Position numbers and translations under genes: made by a program
The notes under the pieces: model-generated
What the model saw: only the letters and a program-made list of their open reading frames with translations
Told to the model about the DNA's origin: nothing
Databases searched by the model: none
In this document: positions 37,261 through 49,362 of the stretch, one piece after another
How positions within the stretch are numbered: the first letter of the stretch is position 1
How the letters are laid out: every line of letters begins with the position of its first letter
From: Gorsachius magnificus
Lineage: Eukaryota; Chordata; Aves; Pelecaniformes; Ardeidae
Reading direction: 5' to 3'
Assembly (NCBI GenBank): GCA_034008185.1
Contig: CM067081.1
Location: 82,976,765 to 83,040,764, forward strand
Length of the DNA stretch: 64,000 nt

Positions 37261-40200
37261 CATCACGTTTGTATAAATTAAAAAAAAAAAAAATCACTAA
37301 ACTGAGAGCAGGCATTAAATATCATTAATAAATATAGACCGCACAAGGACATCAAAAGAAAACTCATCTGGGAAAATTCCTGAAGTTAACTCTTCCTTTC
37401 ATCTATTTTGGCTTCTTAAATGGAAAAAGAAAAATCTAGTAGCTATCTTCTTTTCTTTTAGGTTGTGGTTATTTTTAATCAAAACCAAAACCTACTCAGA
37501 TTGCTGAGGGAATATGAGTTCTTCTCAAAGTGAGGAGTGTATAATAAATTTGAGATGGACCAGGGAAAATCCATCTCATCTTTGTTTCCATTCTTTCTCC
37601 CCCTGTCTCTGGGATCCCTTTCCTCTGTGGTGGACATAGAATGAAGGGGCAAGAAAGAGAGCACGAGGGAAGGCCGGGCTTTGCATGGCACCTTCCCTGT
37701 GTGATGGCATGGCAAGCTGAGGTTGGGGGTCACAAGAGCTGTGCCAGCCCCCTGCTGCAGAAGCAGCTCCACAGGGACTGTGCCTGGGGGAGGACGGAGC
37801 TGGTGGGGCTGGGTGGGAGCGCAGAGAGCTCCTGCCAGCAGTGGGGACACATGGCACAGGGGGCCAGGGCACCCAGCTGTGCTGCAGTCAAGCTCACTTT
37901 GCCCAAACTGGTGCTAGAAGGAGTTTAAAATGCTTTTCTTTAATACAGGCTTGATTGTTACATGGGTACATTGTGAATTTATATCCCATTAGTTAATCGG
38001 TTTAAATGGATTGTACAATCCGAAGGAAACAAAGAGGCAGGCGTGGGCAAGACTGCAGGGTGCAAATCCGTGTTACAGCCAGCCGATGCTGAAAGGGGAA
38101 TTCACGCTCCCTCCTTTTCTCCCCTTCCTTGTGCCAGCACTCTGACTGCAGGGTGCTAAGCTAACCCCTTCTTTTGGTACGGGAATATTTTACTTGTTTT
38201 GTTTTGTGGAGAAACAAGGCACCTGGAAGATGCAGGAGGACCACTATTCTCAGTAGTGGCATGTGTGGACCGGGTCAGCCAGGATGCAAAATTCCACCCA
38301 TCTCAAAAATGGCAGTCTCGTCATGAACAGCCTTTCTTCTTGGGCCCACAAGGACTGTGTTACAGGCAGAATTTGTAAGAGTAATTTAGTTTTGAGTGTC
38401 CTCACTACCTAGGTTATTTAAAGGGCTTGGAACACAGTTCTAGGCTTGTTCAGAAAGCAAAGGGAACAACATCTTTTCTACCTCTTGCTTGCCTTTATGC
38501 AACTCACTAAGGTGGCTTAAACACCATGATAATAATTTAATTGCCTACACTCTACCTGTTAACATTGATTAAAAAAATCACACCCTTCTGGGGTTTCCTG
38601 GGTTGAAGTCTGTATAGCCCAAGTCTTGGCCTCAGAGAAAATAAAGGGAAGGTTCTTTTCTTCTTTTATAAAAGACCTATAGTATTAGGACAATTCCTAG
38701 GGACTTGAGCTGCCAAGGATATGTGAGGAGAACAGCAGTGTGGGGGATCGCCACTAACGCTGTTTACTTGGATCTTGTTTCTCAGACAGAATTGCAATTT
38801 TGCATGTGCCTGACTGACCCATGTACTGTTAACACCTGCTGTGCAAAGCCAGGATTTGTGCATGCCCATCCCTGTTGCATGAGGAAATGGAAAACTTTGC
38901 TGAGACATAAGATCCATACTACACGCAAAGCTTGAATTTCTGCGCTAGCTGCAATAAAGCTCGCTCTACATATGACTTTCCTAAGTGCTTTGCAGGCTAG
39001 AAAGACAGAATGTCAAGAGTTGTTTGGAAGATTTCAGAGCAAGAAATTCGGTGCCCAAGGATTTAAGAATCGCTATTGTACACACAAAGCCTGACAAGTG
39101 TGTGTGGGCAGGAAGGAAAGCCAGCCTGTTCCTTATGCAAAATCATGATCAATAAGAGCAGCGTGATGGCTAGGGTGTGAGAAGGGGGTTACGTTATGAA
39201 GAACTGGGATAAGTGAGACAGCAAAGCTTCAGTCAATATAAATCAGTTCAGATCTTAATCATCACTGTGTACCGTAACGGCTGGGGAGGACAGAGGCTGT
39301 TTATCCCTTCTTGCTTCTCCCTCCCAAACTGTCACCAGCTGCCCTACCCTTCTGCTTTAGGGGCACAGGTCTTCTTCTTCTTCCTCCCTTATCAGATTTT
39401 ACCATGGGTTGCCTTTTTCCTGGCACACCATTTTGTCTACGTCCCACCACTTGCACCCTGGTGTGACAACATAAGCAAGTGCTGGACATTTTCATTACCA
39501 GAGCCCCATCTGGACTATCCCAGGCCCCCCAGGCCCCCTCTCTGTGTTGGGGTGCATTCACTACAGATCCCACTGCTCTCTGGTAACAGGATACTGTGCA
39601 GCGCTTTGAGTGTGCCCTTAAAAATGTCCTTTTCTGTGTTGCCTACAAAAATCTGAACTGCAACAAGGAAATGATACCTTCAGCTTGCTGTGCTGATTAG
39701 TGTTGCCTCATTTGCTCTCTTATTTGGTCACCCATGTCCACCTTCTGCACAGCTGCTACTTAATGGGACCAGGAAAAGCCTTTAGTAAGTTCTCTGGTTG
39801 GAGCCATGCGTAGCAGAAACCACAGATGAGGCTGTGGGTACTACATCCGTTAAACTTATAATAAGCAGAAATATAAAAAACAATATCAAGCAACATGTGA
39901 GCTGGTCTGTCTTGATTGATCTGTTGCAAGGAGCAGTGTCTCAGCTGTTCTGGTTCTTCACAGTTGTCTTGGTACGGGGTAGCAGAGTGCTCAGGCCCCA
40001 TACGCCCCGGTAAAAATGCAAAGTATGCAAGTACGACCCATGTTGCAGGTTAGCATTTATTCAGGAATCAATGAGTTCACTCTTTAGATTTCTCTCGTGA
40101 TAATCGAATAACAAGAGGTCACAGATTGGGAAGGCATTCAGGGGAAAGTTCAGACTACTGGCCCAGCTTGCTTGTTCTCACATTCCCTTCCCAGTCTGTA

Positions 40201-40855
40201 GAGTCGTTTTCTTCCCTTTCCCTCTGAGACGCTTTCTGCCGTGTGTCATGGCTACACCATGCTGCCTGGGGTGTGATGTGGGCATGTTTAAAACCTCCTG
40301 GCGACAGTAAGCAGAAGCAAAGCTCGAGAGAGCACGTTCTTGTCAGCCAGCTGGGCATCATCACGCAGGTACCGCGGGTGTAAAGCCCGGTGCGTTTTCT
40401 GTGGTGAGCTTCTGCTCCCTTGCTTGCAGAGGATTTGCAAAAATCTCCTCTGCCGGAAGCAGAGTGTTGTGTTTGCAAATGAGATTTCCTCCTCTCCACT
40501 TTTCTCATCTATTATCAGTGATGTCTGGTGTGTCCAAAGTAAAACAAACCCAAGAGAATAAAAAGCACTGAAAATGCTGCTGTAGACCACAGAAGTCTTT
40601 TGCAGTTGCTGACTGTCAAGTTCACAGCCAGGACACAACCTATATTTGTGGCCAGACCTCATCACTTCCTCAGCAGCTCCCCGGACATTTCTGGGCATGC
40701 CAGGGTGCGTGGGGGACCTGAGTGAGCCCACACTGTGCAGGGCTCTCTGGAGGCGTTTGGGAAGGCACCAGGAGCAGCCTGGTGGCCAGCTGGCACCCAC
40801 ATGCCCTTTGCTGGAGACGGCGGGAGGACTTCCCTAGGGGTGCAAGGGAAGAGCA

Positions 40856-40895
40856 GGGGCCTGGGGGGGTGCAGGCACTGGGAGGGGAGGAGGGG
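40856..40895 (+). repeat. G-rich tract with G-quadruplex potential
   Basis: G runs of 4 (40856-40859), 7 (40863-40869), 3 (40880-40882), 4 (40884-40887) and 4 (40892-40895) bases. The longest spacer is 10 bases, so a quadruplex with one long loop is possible. The tract is weaker than the one at 9.3 kb. Confidence 0.6.
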
Positions 40896-41096
40896 CTGAG
40901 CACTGCAGGCAGTGCAGGCAGCTGCCCCCAAGAGACAGCAACAGTGAAGTCAATGAGGGGAGCTTGCTGCAGGATGTCTTATCAGTTGTTTCAGGAACTG
41001 GCTGTGATTTTAACAGCAGTTTTTACCAAGGTAGATCAGTTACTTCCAGCACAGCCCTGGTCTCTGACTCCGCAGCTGTCTCGGCTGATGTCTGTG

Positions 41097-41150
41097 CAGA
41101 GCAGACGTGCCATAAAGACACAACGACACAGAGCAGACAATGCCATAAAG
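41097..41150. repeat. Spaced direct repeat of about 21 bp
   Basis: 'cagagcagacgtgccataaag' (41097-41117) recurs as 'cagagcagacaatgccataaag' (41129-41150), 32 bases downstream start to start. The copies differ by a small indel or substitution after GCAGAC. Confidence 0.85.
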
Positions 41151-44100
41151 AAGGTGCCACCTGTGCTGGAGTGGGAAACCAGGGCTCCTTGTCTTTAGGT
41201 ACATTGGCCTCAATGTAACTCAGTGAATGCCTGTGCCCTGCATGGAGTTGGTGCACTTGGACCCTTCTACCCCTCTGTGGTGCTCCTCTGGATGGCCACT
41301 GTGCTGGGGATGGGAGACAGAGGGGAAGGTCCCAGGAGAAACAAGAGGTTTAGGGGTATCCAAACGGTTACAAGGAAACATGGAAACTAAGTTCTCAGGC
41401 CACCTCCCGTTGCCTGTCTCCAGCCTCCTTGGGGAAAGCAGTAAAAACCCCACACAAAGTAGTGTCAGATACGCTGTTCTCTAGTGGAGCTGGACATGAC
41501 TGTAAACCTACAGTGACCTGGTTTACTAGCCTCTCCAAAGTGTTGGCTCTTCTTGTTAGCTGTTTAAATGCCCGTTCCCTGGATTGGTTGAGAGAGGTGT
41601 TCAGCAAGCCCTCCTGGGGACAAAGCAGCCTTAGCAGTGTGTTGCATCCAAGCCAATGTCCCTTCCTCTACCATCATCACCCCAGGATTACTTCACAGCC
41701 AGCAAAAGCCAAAAGCCTGTGACAAAAGCGATGACAGCAGTCTCCCAGGCTAACATGGCCCAGGGGCTCTGCAGCTGGGCACTGGCTGCCCTGTGGAGTG
41801 GGGAGTGGAGGGGTCTTCTCCCATAGGGTGGCCCGGTGCCTGGGGCAACTCAAAGGATGTTTCTGCTGCAGAAACACGGAGTGGGGCTGGGGGTTTTGGT
41901 GGGTCTCCCCAGCGAGCTCAGGCCCACCACACTGCAGGATGGTGCTGGGTGGGCAGTGATCTTGGCCAGTGACTCCTCTTTAGGGGAGCAAACAGCCAGC
42001 ACCACCATGCACGTAGGTGTCCAGCCCTGCATGCGCTGTCAAGGATCCATTTGAGAAGGGATTAAATGTGTCTGAAAACATCATTGCAGTGGTGACTCTG
42101 CCACGCTCTTATGTAGAGAGGCTCTTCTGCTAAGTACTGCCAGGAGAGGCGTTTACTTGTTGCTTATACATCAAAAAAACATCATCTGTGCTGTGGTCCC
42201 TGCAAATTCATCCTCAGCTCTTTCCTGCTGCTTTCCTCTCAGATTGTATTTTCCTGGCACAAGAGATCTCACTCCATTGCCTCTATTCCGCAGAAATAAA
42301 ATATAAACAAAAGCACGATATAAACATGCAGGTCTCTTGTATAAAGCTCTACCAAGCAGTGCTCCTCCTCAGGGCCGGGTGAATCACACAGGGCTGTTTC
42401 TAAGCACATGCCGCCTGTGCTTTAGAGCAAAATAGGAAATACCTGCACTTCACTCTTATAATGGTTGTACTCAAATCAAAGCAGATGATTCGTAGCCAGG
42501 GTCAGGTTCACAAGAAAGGGCGAGGTTACTAGAAAATCATAACGATAAAGCTTCCTGTTCTTAAAGATGGGTTTCAACAGTGATTATTGCTGCCTCAGAG
42601 AAGGAAAAGGATGCCTGCGAGCTGAAAAATACCTTACTGGTTCTCCCTGCACTTGTGTGCCAAAAAGTCACACAAACAAGTGATTTGAACTGGAAATGAG
42701 GGGAGGCTTCCTTTCGGAGTTTTCAGCTACAGCAAAATTACTACACCCTTGCAAAATTAAGGCTGCTCTGGTTTTTGCTGTTATGCAAACTTTAGGCTTT
42801 CTCCTTGGCAAGGCGGAGTGCCCTTAAGAGCTAGAAGCATTCAATGTCTTATGACTTTATTTTTTTTATATACACAATGATTAAAACAAAAGACAGCTGT
42901 TAATTTCAGGAAAAAAAGCCACCATGCAATAAATCTTTTGTGACACACCAAAATAACTCTCCTCTGGCAGACACAATTTAGCGTAAGTGTTATCTGCATT
43001 TGGTACTACTTACCATAAGAAGATTTTGTTTTTATTTCTAAATATATGGGAAAGCAGGCTGCACATTACAGAGATGCCACTTATGATACAGACAGAAAGT
43101 GAGATCTCACTTATTTTTTTCATCTTAAATGGCACTTCACTGAAGGCACGATGTGCTTTCTGTGTCCTAAAATAAGTATCCATCTATCATTTTTCACCAA
43201 TGTCATCATGTGCTTTTATGATACAGGTGACAGATTTTGTGTTTGTTCCCATTTTGTTGTGAATCGCCTTGAGTCAGTCAAGCAGAAGAGTCTGAATCAC
43301 CTCCTTGCCACCAAGGCTGACCTTTGCAGTGCTGAGAGGAGGGAGGCAGGAGGAGGTGAAGCACTGGGTGTTTTTCTGGTTATCCAGCCCAGAAACCACT
43401 GTACTTTACTCCAGATCAGAAGGGTCGAGAGCAAGCTGGCACATCGTCAGCTCCTCTTCCACTTCACCACGAGCTGTCCCCGTGGCAAGCATCTGGTTTG
43501 CTTCAGCACCCCAAGAAGCACCGGAGATGGGGCCCTTCCCACAGCTGGGTTGTCCTGTAAAGCCTGGGCTTGTCCTTCCCTATGAATTAATCTGCAATAC
43601 GCGTTTGAATTTGAAGGGTAGCCGTAAGGCTGAGCGGACACCTGGAATAAAATTGGCTTTCATTCACTCTGCCCTGGTTCTGACCGGGGCAAAGTAACTA
43701 TTTGTAATTGATAAGAACATTTTTAATAAAATCATCTTGCCTCAAAAGAAGGCATCCACTGTGGGACATGTGCTTCAGCAGCAGCTGTAGAAGTGTTTCT
43801 TCAGTCAATGCTTCCCCATATGGAGAACATCCTTCAAGGCTCAGGGTGACACCCAAAGCACCGTCAACACCATCAAGTGTTCCCTCAGTTGCATGGGAGC
43901 GCACACCCTCACAGGGCCATAGCAACACAGAAACCAATCCATAAGACAAGCTGGTGTGCCGCCACTGAATGACGTGGCATTTATTGGGAGAAGTACATTG
44001 CGGCAGAAGTGTGCAGAAATTCATTGCAGCGCTTTTACACCAGTGGTAAAATGCTCACATGCAAAAGGGATCCTGCCTGGATGTGTTAGCTCCTTGACAA

Positions 44101-45694
44101 AGCAAGCTTTGCTTTCATTTTGAACCACTGCTGAGGAGAATAATGCAGCAGCATAGAATTCGGGTAGCTAGAAAACACTGAGTCGGCCTGCTCAGTTTAA
44201 TCATTTCTCAGGCTCTGCAGGTAAACTTCATGAAAATCTCTGTGGATTTTGAGGGAGGTAAGATTTTATATGCCAGGTGTTGTAGAGGATTTAGTGATCC
44301 TTCCTTCTGATTTTAACAGTGCTATAGAAGGTGGTACGTACAGTTCTTTGTTGGGTCCCTCCTACATGTCTCTGTTCTTGGAGGTTGAGGATAAATTTGG
44401 AGTCGCCTTGAATCTCTTTTTATTAGCGTATTTGTTGTACAAGTAGGTCATTTGATACAAAGAAGGTAGAAAGAAGATAATTTTCATAGATTTTATGTTT
44501 TAGAAACAGGAGTACTTATGAAACTGTGTTTGAATTTGGGGTCTTGGTTTGTCTTTAGAAAAGTCAAGTTTGAAGGTTGGATGGAGCTAGGTGCACTTTT
44601 CAGACCACTTGCTGAGCTCAGCAGATGAGAAGTATGGGAATGGATAAACCATTCAAGAAAAAATAAAAACAAATCCCACGAGGTCTTTTTCAGGTTTGTT
44701 TGCTTTTTGAAAAATGCCTTCAAACTGGTAGGACTCAGATCAGTTTCTGAGAAGTTTCTGTGTGTTTAGAACCCATTCCAAATACGGGCTTGCGTATTTT
44801 CATGCTAAAACTTTGCAAACCCCACTGCAGGATGCCTGCATTTTCTTATGGTTTTATAACTCTCTAGCTCATCTCCTGACTGTGGAGTTACCACTGGTTC
44901 ACACTTTGAGAACCAGATAAGGGTCATTCCTAAAGTTCTTGCCCCGCTTGTACCATTTTTTAAATGCCTGGATTTGGTCAGGAAATGCTCCTTTCCACAC
45001 TGGGAGCACCTTGGAGTTGTGCTCCTCGTGTCTGCAGCAAAGAATGGGGAAAAATAAGGAAGGAAAAGGTAAGGCTGGAGCACCTGCGGCTATTGGAGCA
45101 GTTCAGGGATTATAAAGTAGATCATTTCAAGATGCTGGGTTTTATGCTAGGAATGGATGTGTGGCCAAATATCCTAAGGACTGTGGAACTATTAAGGCAG
45201 TTTAAAGCAACCTTTGCCTGTTTGTATCTCAATATAGTCCACAAAAATGAAGGAATTCAGCAACTATCTATGAGCAAGCCTATACTGCTAAGTAAAAGGG
45301 AAGGAGGGAGGATACACAAGACTGAACCCTGACCGCCTGCCCTGCCCCGTTGCTAGTTCACTGCCTAACCCTGGTTTGGGCTACTCCAAAAAGAGAAATC
45401 TGCTCTGGAGGGGACCATGAGACTTGGCTTGGCAGTGGGAGATGAGTCCCTGGATGTCTTTTATGCAGTAGCAAAGACACAACATCTCAATCATCGTGCC
45501 AGATTCTCCCACTCCCTTGTAACCTAAGCATATTTAAAACAAATGAAGAGGAAAAGATTAATTCAGAGCACCTTAAATAAGCAGTAAGAAAGACTGTAGT
45601 TCAGTCATGTGGCGAGCTGGTCTCTTTTGTTGAGAGGATAAAAAATCCAGCTGGTCCATGATGCAGAGAACCAATCTGGTAGAAATGCATGCTG

Positions 45695-45772
45695 TTCATT
45701 TGGACCAGATGACCTCCAGAAGGATTGGATGACTTTGAGACGTTCCCTCCAACCTCAACCATTCTGTGATTC
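45695..45772 (+). mobile_element. CR1 LINE 3'-tail fragment with internal duplication
   Basis: The sequence 'tggaccagatgacctccaga', then 'ttccctccaacctcaacc' and 'attctgtgattc', is a plus-strand CR1 tail of an older subfamily. The canonical order is interrupted at 45721-45740 by about 20 bases that imperfectly repeat the 'ggaccagatgacctccaga' block (about 13 of 19 positions match by eye). This suggests a small tandem duplication inside the tail. A second CR1 tail follows 47 bases downstream. Confidence 0.8.
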
Positions 45773-45818
45773 AAATGTCTGTGAAAATTTCTGGAGGGTT
45801 AAAAACTTTATGCCTCAT

Positions 45819-45878
45819 CTTGATCTTAGAGGTCTTTTCCAACCTTAATGATTCTATGATTCTGCGATTCTGTGATTT
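45819..45878 (+). mobile_element. CR1 LINE 3'-tail fragment (second of a stacked pair)
   Basis: The stretch 'cttgatcttagaggtctttt', 'ccaaccttaatgattctatg', then 'attctgcgattctgtgatt' is a standard plus-strand CR1 tail with two to three ATTCTRYG-type units. Only about 60 bases of the element are present. It lies directly behind another CR1 tail in the same orientation, separated by 46 bases of unrelated or unrecognisable sequence. Confidence 0.88.
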
Positions 45879-48800
45879 GGTATATGCTTGCCCATGCTGC
45901 TCTAATTTTGCCCTGAGAATTTCTGTTCTCACAGTTGGCATGGCATGAACAAGAAACCAAAAGAATGAGATAAACACCTTGCTGGGAACTATGTCTTGTT
46001 CAACAGAAATGCCAATTTTTGCCTAGGCTATGTCCAAATCACACCTGATTGCTGGTATATATTTCTGATATAGATCATCACAGGATCACCCTCAAGAGGC
46101 AAATGGGAGCCGCAATTTTTCCTACCAAAGTTAGTCAAGGCCCCAAACCAAAGTAGGCAGCCATCTTATTCTTATAAAACACATTTGTTTTTCAGTATGA
46201 GCCAGTAGGCTGGATTTTCTGCTGTGCTCAGCAGCAAACTCAACTAAAGCTGACAGTTCTCCCACTGCTGCCACTTGTCTTTCTAGCTACTGGACTTCGG
46301 TACCCTGTAGCCATGTTCGGGGCGGGGATGGACTTAGGGCTAGGACTTTCAAGCCACAAGGTTATTCTAAAATAACTCGCTCTGAACTTGTGGCCATGAA
46401 CAGACACATGTGCATGCACCAGGAGGCCAAGCCTCACTAGGGAGAGAATAACACCAAAAGACATCCACATAGCAATCAGTCTGGCTGAGTTATTAATAGA
46501 CTAAAAGATCCTGGGTTAGAAAAAGAAAAGAAGCCTTTCTGAAGGCCAAATGCATCTCTAAATACACACCTGGAACTCAAGAAGTTTGGGGTGGGAACAG
46601 AGCAGATTTGCTTCTCAAAGAATCCTGGAAGGCCTTGGAGGAAGGTGGAGAGAGATTATATTTCTTAACAGTCTTATTTAATATAGTTGAAGGGAGGTGT
46701 TTTGACTCTGTAATGTAAACACTTCAGAAAAAGCCCAACATAGGGCTAGAGTGTGTGCTGCAGGTTGGGGCTAAAAACTGCTTAAACTTTGGGATTCGCT
46801 TCTCTCCTACCCTAAAGATCCTGAACAGTAATAATGCCTATGTACTTCTGATCATGTGTCTCAGCTCACTAAGACCGTGTTTCCATCAGTTAATGCCTTG
46901 AAACCACCAGCAAAATTTGTAATTACTGCCTAGTTGTGACTTGGATGCTGCTTCACTAAAACTGGGCAGGACCAAGTAACGCTGTCCCTGCTGACCTAGC
47001 ACAAATGTGAAGAATGTAAGAGCAGCAGGAGAAACTTTTACACTGGGATTTTAGAAGAGTTACACTGAAGGCAATCGCACACCATTGGTATAAATCATGT
47101 TTAACACAAGTTAGTTGGAATGAGCCTACAGTTTGCCATGCGAGCTGTGAGATGTGAGAAGGATGGCAGTCCATCAACATTCACTGCATCCCCCCTTTTC
47201 ATATTCTTAGGTATTTCATTATGAGACTCTTAAATGCTTTTATATATAAAAGTAGTTTTGTGGTTTTGTTGGTTCGTTTGGTTTATATGTAAATAATCTT
47301 TTACAAAAGACACTGGTTTGTTTTTCATATTTAAGTTTGGTTATATTTTGAGTGGTTTTTGGCATATTTGTAAAACTCATTGCATATGAAGCAGAGAAGA
47401 AGCAGAGAAATTTCTTGGTCATTACAAAGAGTGTGTTATGTGTAAGGTGGAGCCCAGACTTAACAACTGAGGGATGGCTGAAACTTTAGCTCGGTGGAAA
47501 ATAGCTCAGATTTCTAAGAAATGGGTGTGAAATGACCCCTCAGCTAGCCCATGCTATTTTTGGTGGTCTAAGAAAAAAAAAGGAAAAAAAAGTGAAAGAA
47601 AGGAAAAGGGAATTCACCAGGATTCCCGACACACTGTTCCTTTGTGGGCCATATGGAAACCGGGCTTATTTCAAAGTGAGGCCAAGGTGGCGAGAAGCGG
47701 AGCCCTGTGCTAAGGGCAGCCTGAAGTCCCAGAAGGGAACTGCCTTCATCTGTCACAAATGACAAGCTTAGTTTAGGAATGGGAAGTTTACTTGAGAGGC
47801 TTGAGTAAGTAAAAGACTCCTCCAAGTCATTTGCTTATTTGGATTAAGGAGGGAAATACTTCAAACTCTTGCCATAGACAACAGCTGCAAGCCCCCGCTA
47901 GGAGAAATTCAGCAAATTTTCTTGTTCCAAGCAGCAGTGCCACTGCACGAATCCTACTCTTTGGACTGTGAATTAAGAAAAGGTTGCTCATTTGTCATAT
48001 GGCAAACAGAACACCATTTATGATCTTAACTTTAAAGTGCCCAGCAATAGATTCTCATTCAATGTTCATCCAAATCCCGAAGCTGCTAGAGCTGCATAAT
48101 TCCTTATTTCACAAGGAATTAGTGGCAATGGGCACTGATTTTCAAGCAATGAGAATTTTGAATTCTCCTTAACTTTGATTTTGTTACGGATATTTGTCTT
48201 TTAAAAAATATTTAAAGTGCAGGTTATTTTGCAGCAAAAGCAAAACTCTCAAGCACTAACCAGATTCTGAACTGATGAGCAAGGAAAAGTTTGATTCCTC
48301 TTCTGCTTTTAGCAGCCTCTGGGATTACTTTTGCTTTCAGAGAGGCAAAGTTGAGCAACTGTTGCAGGGTATTCATTCCCAGCAAGCAACCTGTTTTTAA
48401 AATTCAAGCAAACACGATTCCCCCCCAGTGTCTGTGAATCCCAGACATCCAGCTGGGTGCTGCTGATAATGAAAAGGAACTGACAGCTACATCCCAGCTG
48501 TCCCCACGCGGAGTCAACTTCTCTGTTTCATAAAGAGAAAACCAGCCCCAAGTCTTGCCAGTATCCCAAGGGGGAACAGGCTGACTGGGCATCAGGAATG
48601 GTACCAGGCATGGGTGAAAGTAGAACAGTAAGTGGTAAAGAAAGGGATCTTGCACTTTCATAGCTGAAAAAAAGCAATCAGCCTTTTCATGTTGAGTAAA
48701 TTACGAAGCAATCCATCAACTTCACATGCAATATATTTCCTTTCCATTCACATCCTTGCTCGGCATACTCTTCTGAACCAAAATATTAACATTGAGGCTG

Positions 48801-49292
48801 GATGCACCACAGAGTGTGATGAGAGGATTATTTCTGTGGAGATAGAGTGATACCCTTCCAGCAGCGCCAGGCTCCAGCAGTAATGCGTATTCATGGGTGC
48901 CACTCCGAGCATGTACAAATGTGGTTCTTTGTTCCATCAGCTGCTCTGCGTGTGACAGGGGGCTGTTTCAGAAACAGGAGTTCCTTGTTTACACTGCCCT
49001 GAGGATGAATGAATATAGACTTACTGAGTAAGATATCCTCACGTTAAAAGTCCAGCCTTTCAGCCACGAAGAGTTAAAATCGCCATGGCCTTTTTAAAAG
49101 AGCTATCAGTTTTGTGATGGCATTCTTGTCCCCTCCCTCCAGTTTTAGTTAGTATGGGCCAGCCCTGATGTCCCTTGGCACTTTGCATTAACAATGGTAT
49201 GGAAACACACAGCATTTACTTATGTATGCCCCTGCCTGCTTTCTTCCCTGTTAACTGATGGCTGTTCTTAAGGCACACAGTGCCAGCCTGCT
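45879..49292. other. Non-coding unique sequence
   Basis: No gene, RNA or transposon recognised apart from the A-rich tract at 47570. The stretch 47220-47420 is T-rich and low-complexity in places. Frames do not exceed about 85 codons. Confidence 0.65.
47570..47607. repeat. A-rich low-complexity tract
   Basis: Runs of 8 to 9 A bases are separated by G or GG, followed by a GAAAG-type purine stretch. Ordinary low-complexity sequence. Confidence 0.8.
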
Positions 49293-49362
49293 AATCATAA
49301 AATCATAGAATCATAGAATCGTTTCGGTTGGAACAGACCCTTAGGATCATCAGTCATAACCT
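49293..49362 (-). mobile_element. Short CR1 LINE 3'-end fragment
   Basis: The plus strand shows three 'atcata(a/g)aa' units followed by 'tcggttggaacagaccctta' and 'ggatcatcagtcataacc', which is the reverse complement of a CR1 tail. The insertion is on the minus strand and keeps less than 75 recognisable bases. The tail body has drifted ('cagtcataacc' where 'gagtccaacc' is usual), so it is older than the 23.1 kb copy. Confidence 0.9.

Larger units (their letters stand above)
37261..45694. other. Non-coding unique sequence
   Basis: No gene recognised. A 14-base A run lies at 37279-37292. The interval 40640-41900 is GC-rich and contains the G-quadruplex tract, the spaced 21-bp direct repeat and several overlapping chance frames of up to 170 codons. 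The sequence at 42780-43260 is AT-rich and unique. No frame shows a known domain. Confidence 0.65.

Noticed and set aside
37279..37292. A14 run as the poly(A) tail of the CR1 insertion at 36.8 kb
   Set aside because: CR1 elements end in ATTCTATG-type repeats, not poly(A), and the run is separated from the tail by about 18 bases.
45080..45335. Possible further CR1 segment ('ggagcagttcagggattata')
   Set aside because: Only a few scattered words fit; the order of blocks does not match CR1 and no frame is retained.
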